From a candidate division KSB1 bacterium (GTDB lineage: Bacteria > Zhuqueibacterota > Zhuqueibacteria > JANLFK01 > Oleimicrobiaceae): DNA of 64,000 nt. Shown piece by piece: positions 63,742-64,000 of the stretch (position 1 is the first letter of the stretch; every line of letters begins with the position of its first letter). A program made the translations under genes and the position numbers. A model generated the notes under the pieces. It saw only the letters and a list, made by a program, of their open reading frames with translations, did not search any database and was not told the DNA's origin. The stretch spans positions 124,317-188,316 of the forward strand of contig JANLFK010000005.1 of assembly GCA_024655945.1 (NCBI GenBank). Reading direction: 5' to 3'.

Positions 63742-64000
63742 TCACTTGCTTGCCTTCTTCCTTGCCAACTCTTTACGGGTAAGAACCTCGTCGATGATGC
63801 CGTATTCCTTTGCCTCTTCGGCCGACATGAAGAAGTTGCGGTCCGTGTCGCGCGCAATCTTCTCCACCGGCTGCCCTGTGTGGTCGGCCAGGATCTCGTT
63901 CAACTTCTCGCGCAGCAGCAGAATCTCCTTGGCGTGAATCTCAATGTCCGAGGCCTGCCCCTGTGCCCCACCCATGGGCTGATGGATCATGATCCGCGAA
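63742..64000 (-). CDS. clpP: ATP-dependent Clp protease proteolytic subunit ClpP, C-terminal part (partial)
   Basis: The gene begins beyond the right edge; about 86 C-terminal residues are visible. They open with '[18 protein letters not shown]', including the catalytic histidine, followed by '[49 protein letters not shown]' with the catalytic aspartate (in TDRNFF). The active-site serine lies outside the window. It is 49 bases upstream of clpX on the same strand, the standard pair. Confidence 0.95.
   Translation of the reverse strand, partial: SRIMIHQPMGGAQGQASDIEIHAKEILLLREKLNEILADHTGQPVEKIARDTDRNFFMSAEEAKEYGIIDEVLTRKELARKKASK

Overview
The window is a GC-rich, gene-dense bacterial chromosome segment. 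It has no tRNA, rRNA, CRISPR array or insertion sequence that I can see. Several genes point to the Fibrobacterota-Chlorobiota-Bacteroidota (FCB) side of the tree, and a KSB1/Calditrichota-like lineage is my best guess. These genes are a GWxTD-domain protein, PorV/PorQ-type barrel, proteins ending in type-IX-secretion-like 'NYPNPFNP' domains, a carboxypeptidase-regulatory TonB-dependent receptor, a Reg_prop propeller and a Bacteroidota-type serine palmitoyltransferase. Promoters are easy to read and unusually uniform: TTGACA-like -35, 16-18 bp spacer, and a -10 that is usually TATATT.

Layout. 1-306 (-): the N-terminus of a eukaryote-type topoisomerase IB running off the left edge. 465-6584 (-): a long run with a Mut7-C protein, SCP2 protein, CutA, a metallo-beta-lactamase-fold enzyme, TonB-ExbB-ExbD, an aminotransferase and a frameshifted small outer-membrane protein. 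6776-7750 (+): an inner-membrane protein with a winged-helix-like tail. 7758-11454: a divergent locus of an NAD-dependent epimerase/reductase, serine palmitoyltransferase and GNAT acyltransferase, which together look like a bacterial ceramide pathway. 11464-13634 (-): mannose-1-phosphate guanylyltransferase, a small unknown gene, a PtsN-like EIIA and a zinc-ribbon protein. 13876-17257 (-): thioredoxin, aldehyde dehydrogenase, YbjQ, and an ECF sigma/anti-sigma pair. 17417-24533 (+): M29 aminopeptidase, beta-lactamase-like protein, P5C dehydrogenase, zinc alcohol dehydrogenase and a NagB/PIG-L fusion. 24541-25338 (-): SWIM protein.

25501-35145 (-) is a four-gene outer-membrane operon: TonB receptor, large secreted protein, PorV/PorQ barrel and secreted T9SS-type protein. 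A hairpin follows every stop codon and a true terminator closes the operon. Next come a Reg_prop propeller (-), a PfpI/ferritin-like fusion and a DUF1460 lipoprotein (+). A long minus run (39145-47887) follows: deacetylase, tandem glycosyltransferase, ACT protein, M14 peptidase, YraN, RNase HII, and a PEGA protein beside a PEGA pseudokinase. 48141-56180 (+): SMC, GWxTD protein, asparagine synthase and a radical SAM enzyme. 56334-58196 (-): a broken membrane-anchored beta-propeller gene with a tiny 10-cysteine protein behind it. 58639-61770 (+): C69 dipeptidase, a monooxygenase-like ABM protein and an iron alcohol dehydrogenase. 61776-64000 (-): EngB, ClpX and the C-terminal part of ClpP.

The items most worth following up are the eukaryote-type topoisomerase IB, the putative ceramide locus with its palindromic promoter, the propeller/cysteine-rich peptide pair, the PEGA pseudokinase, the PfpI-rubrerythrin fusion and the hairpin-punctuated receptor operon.
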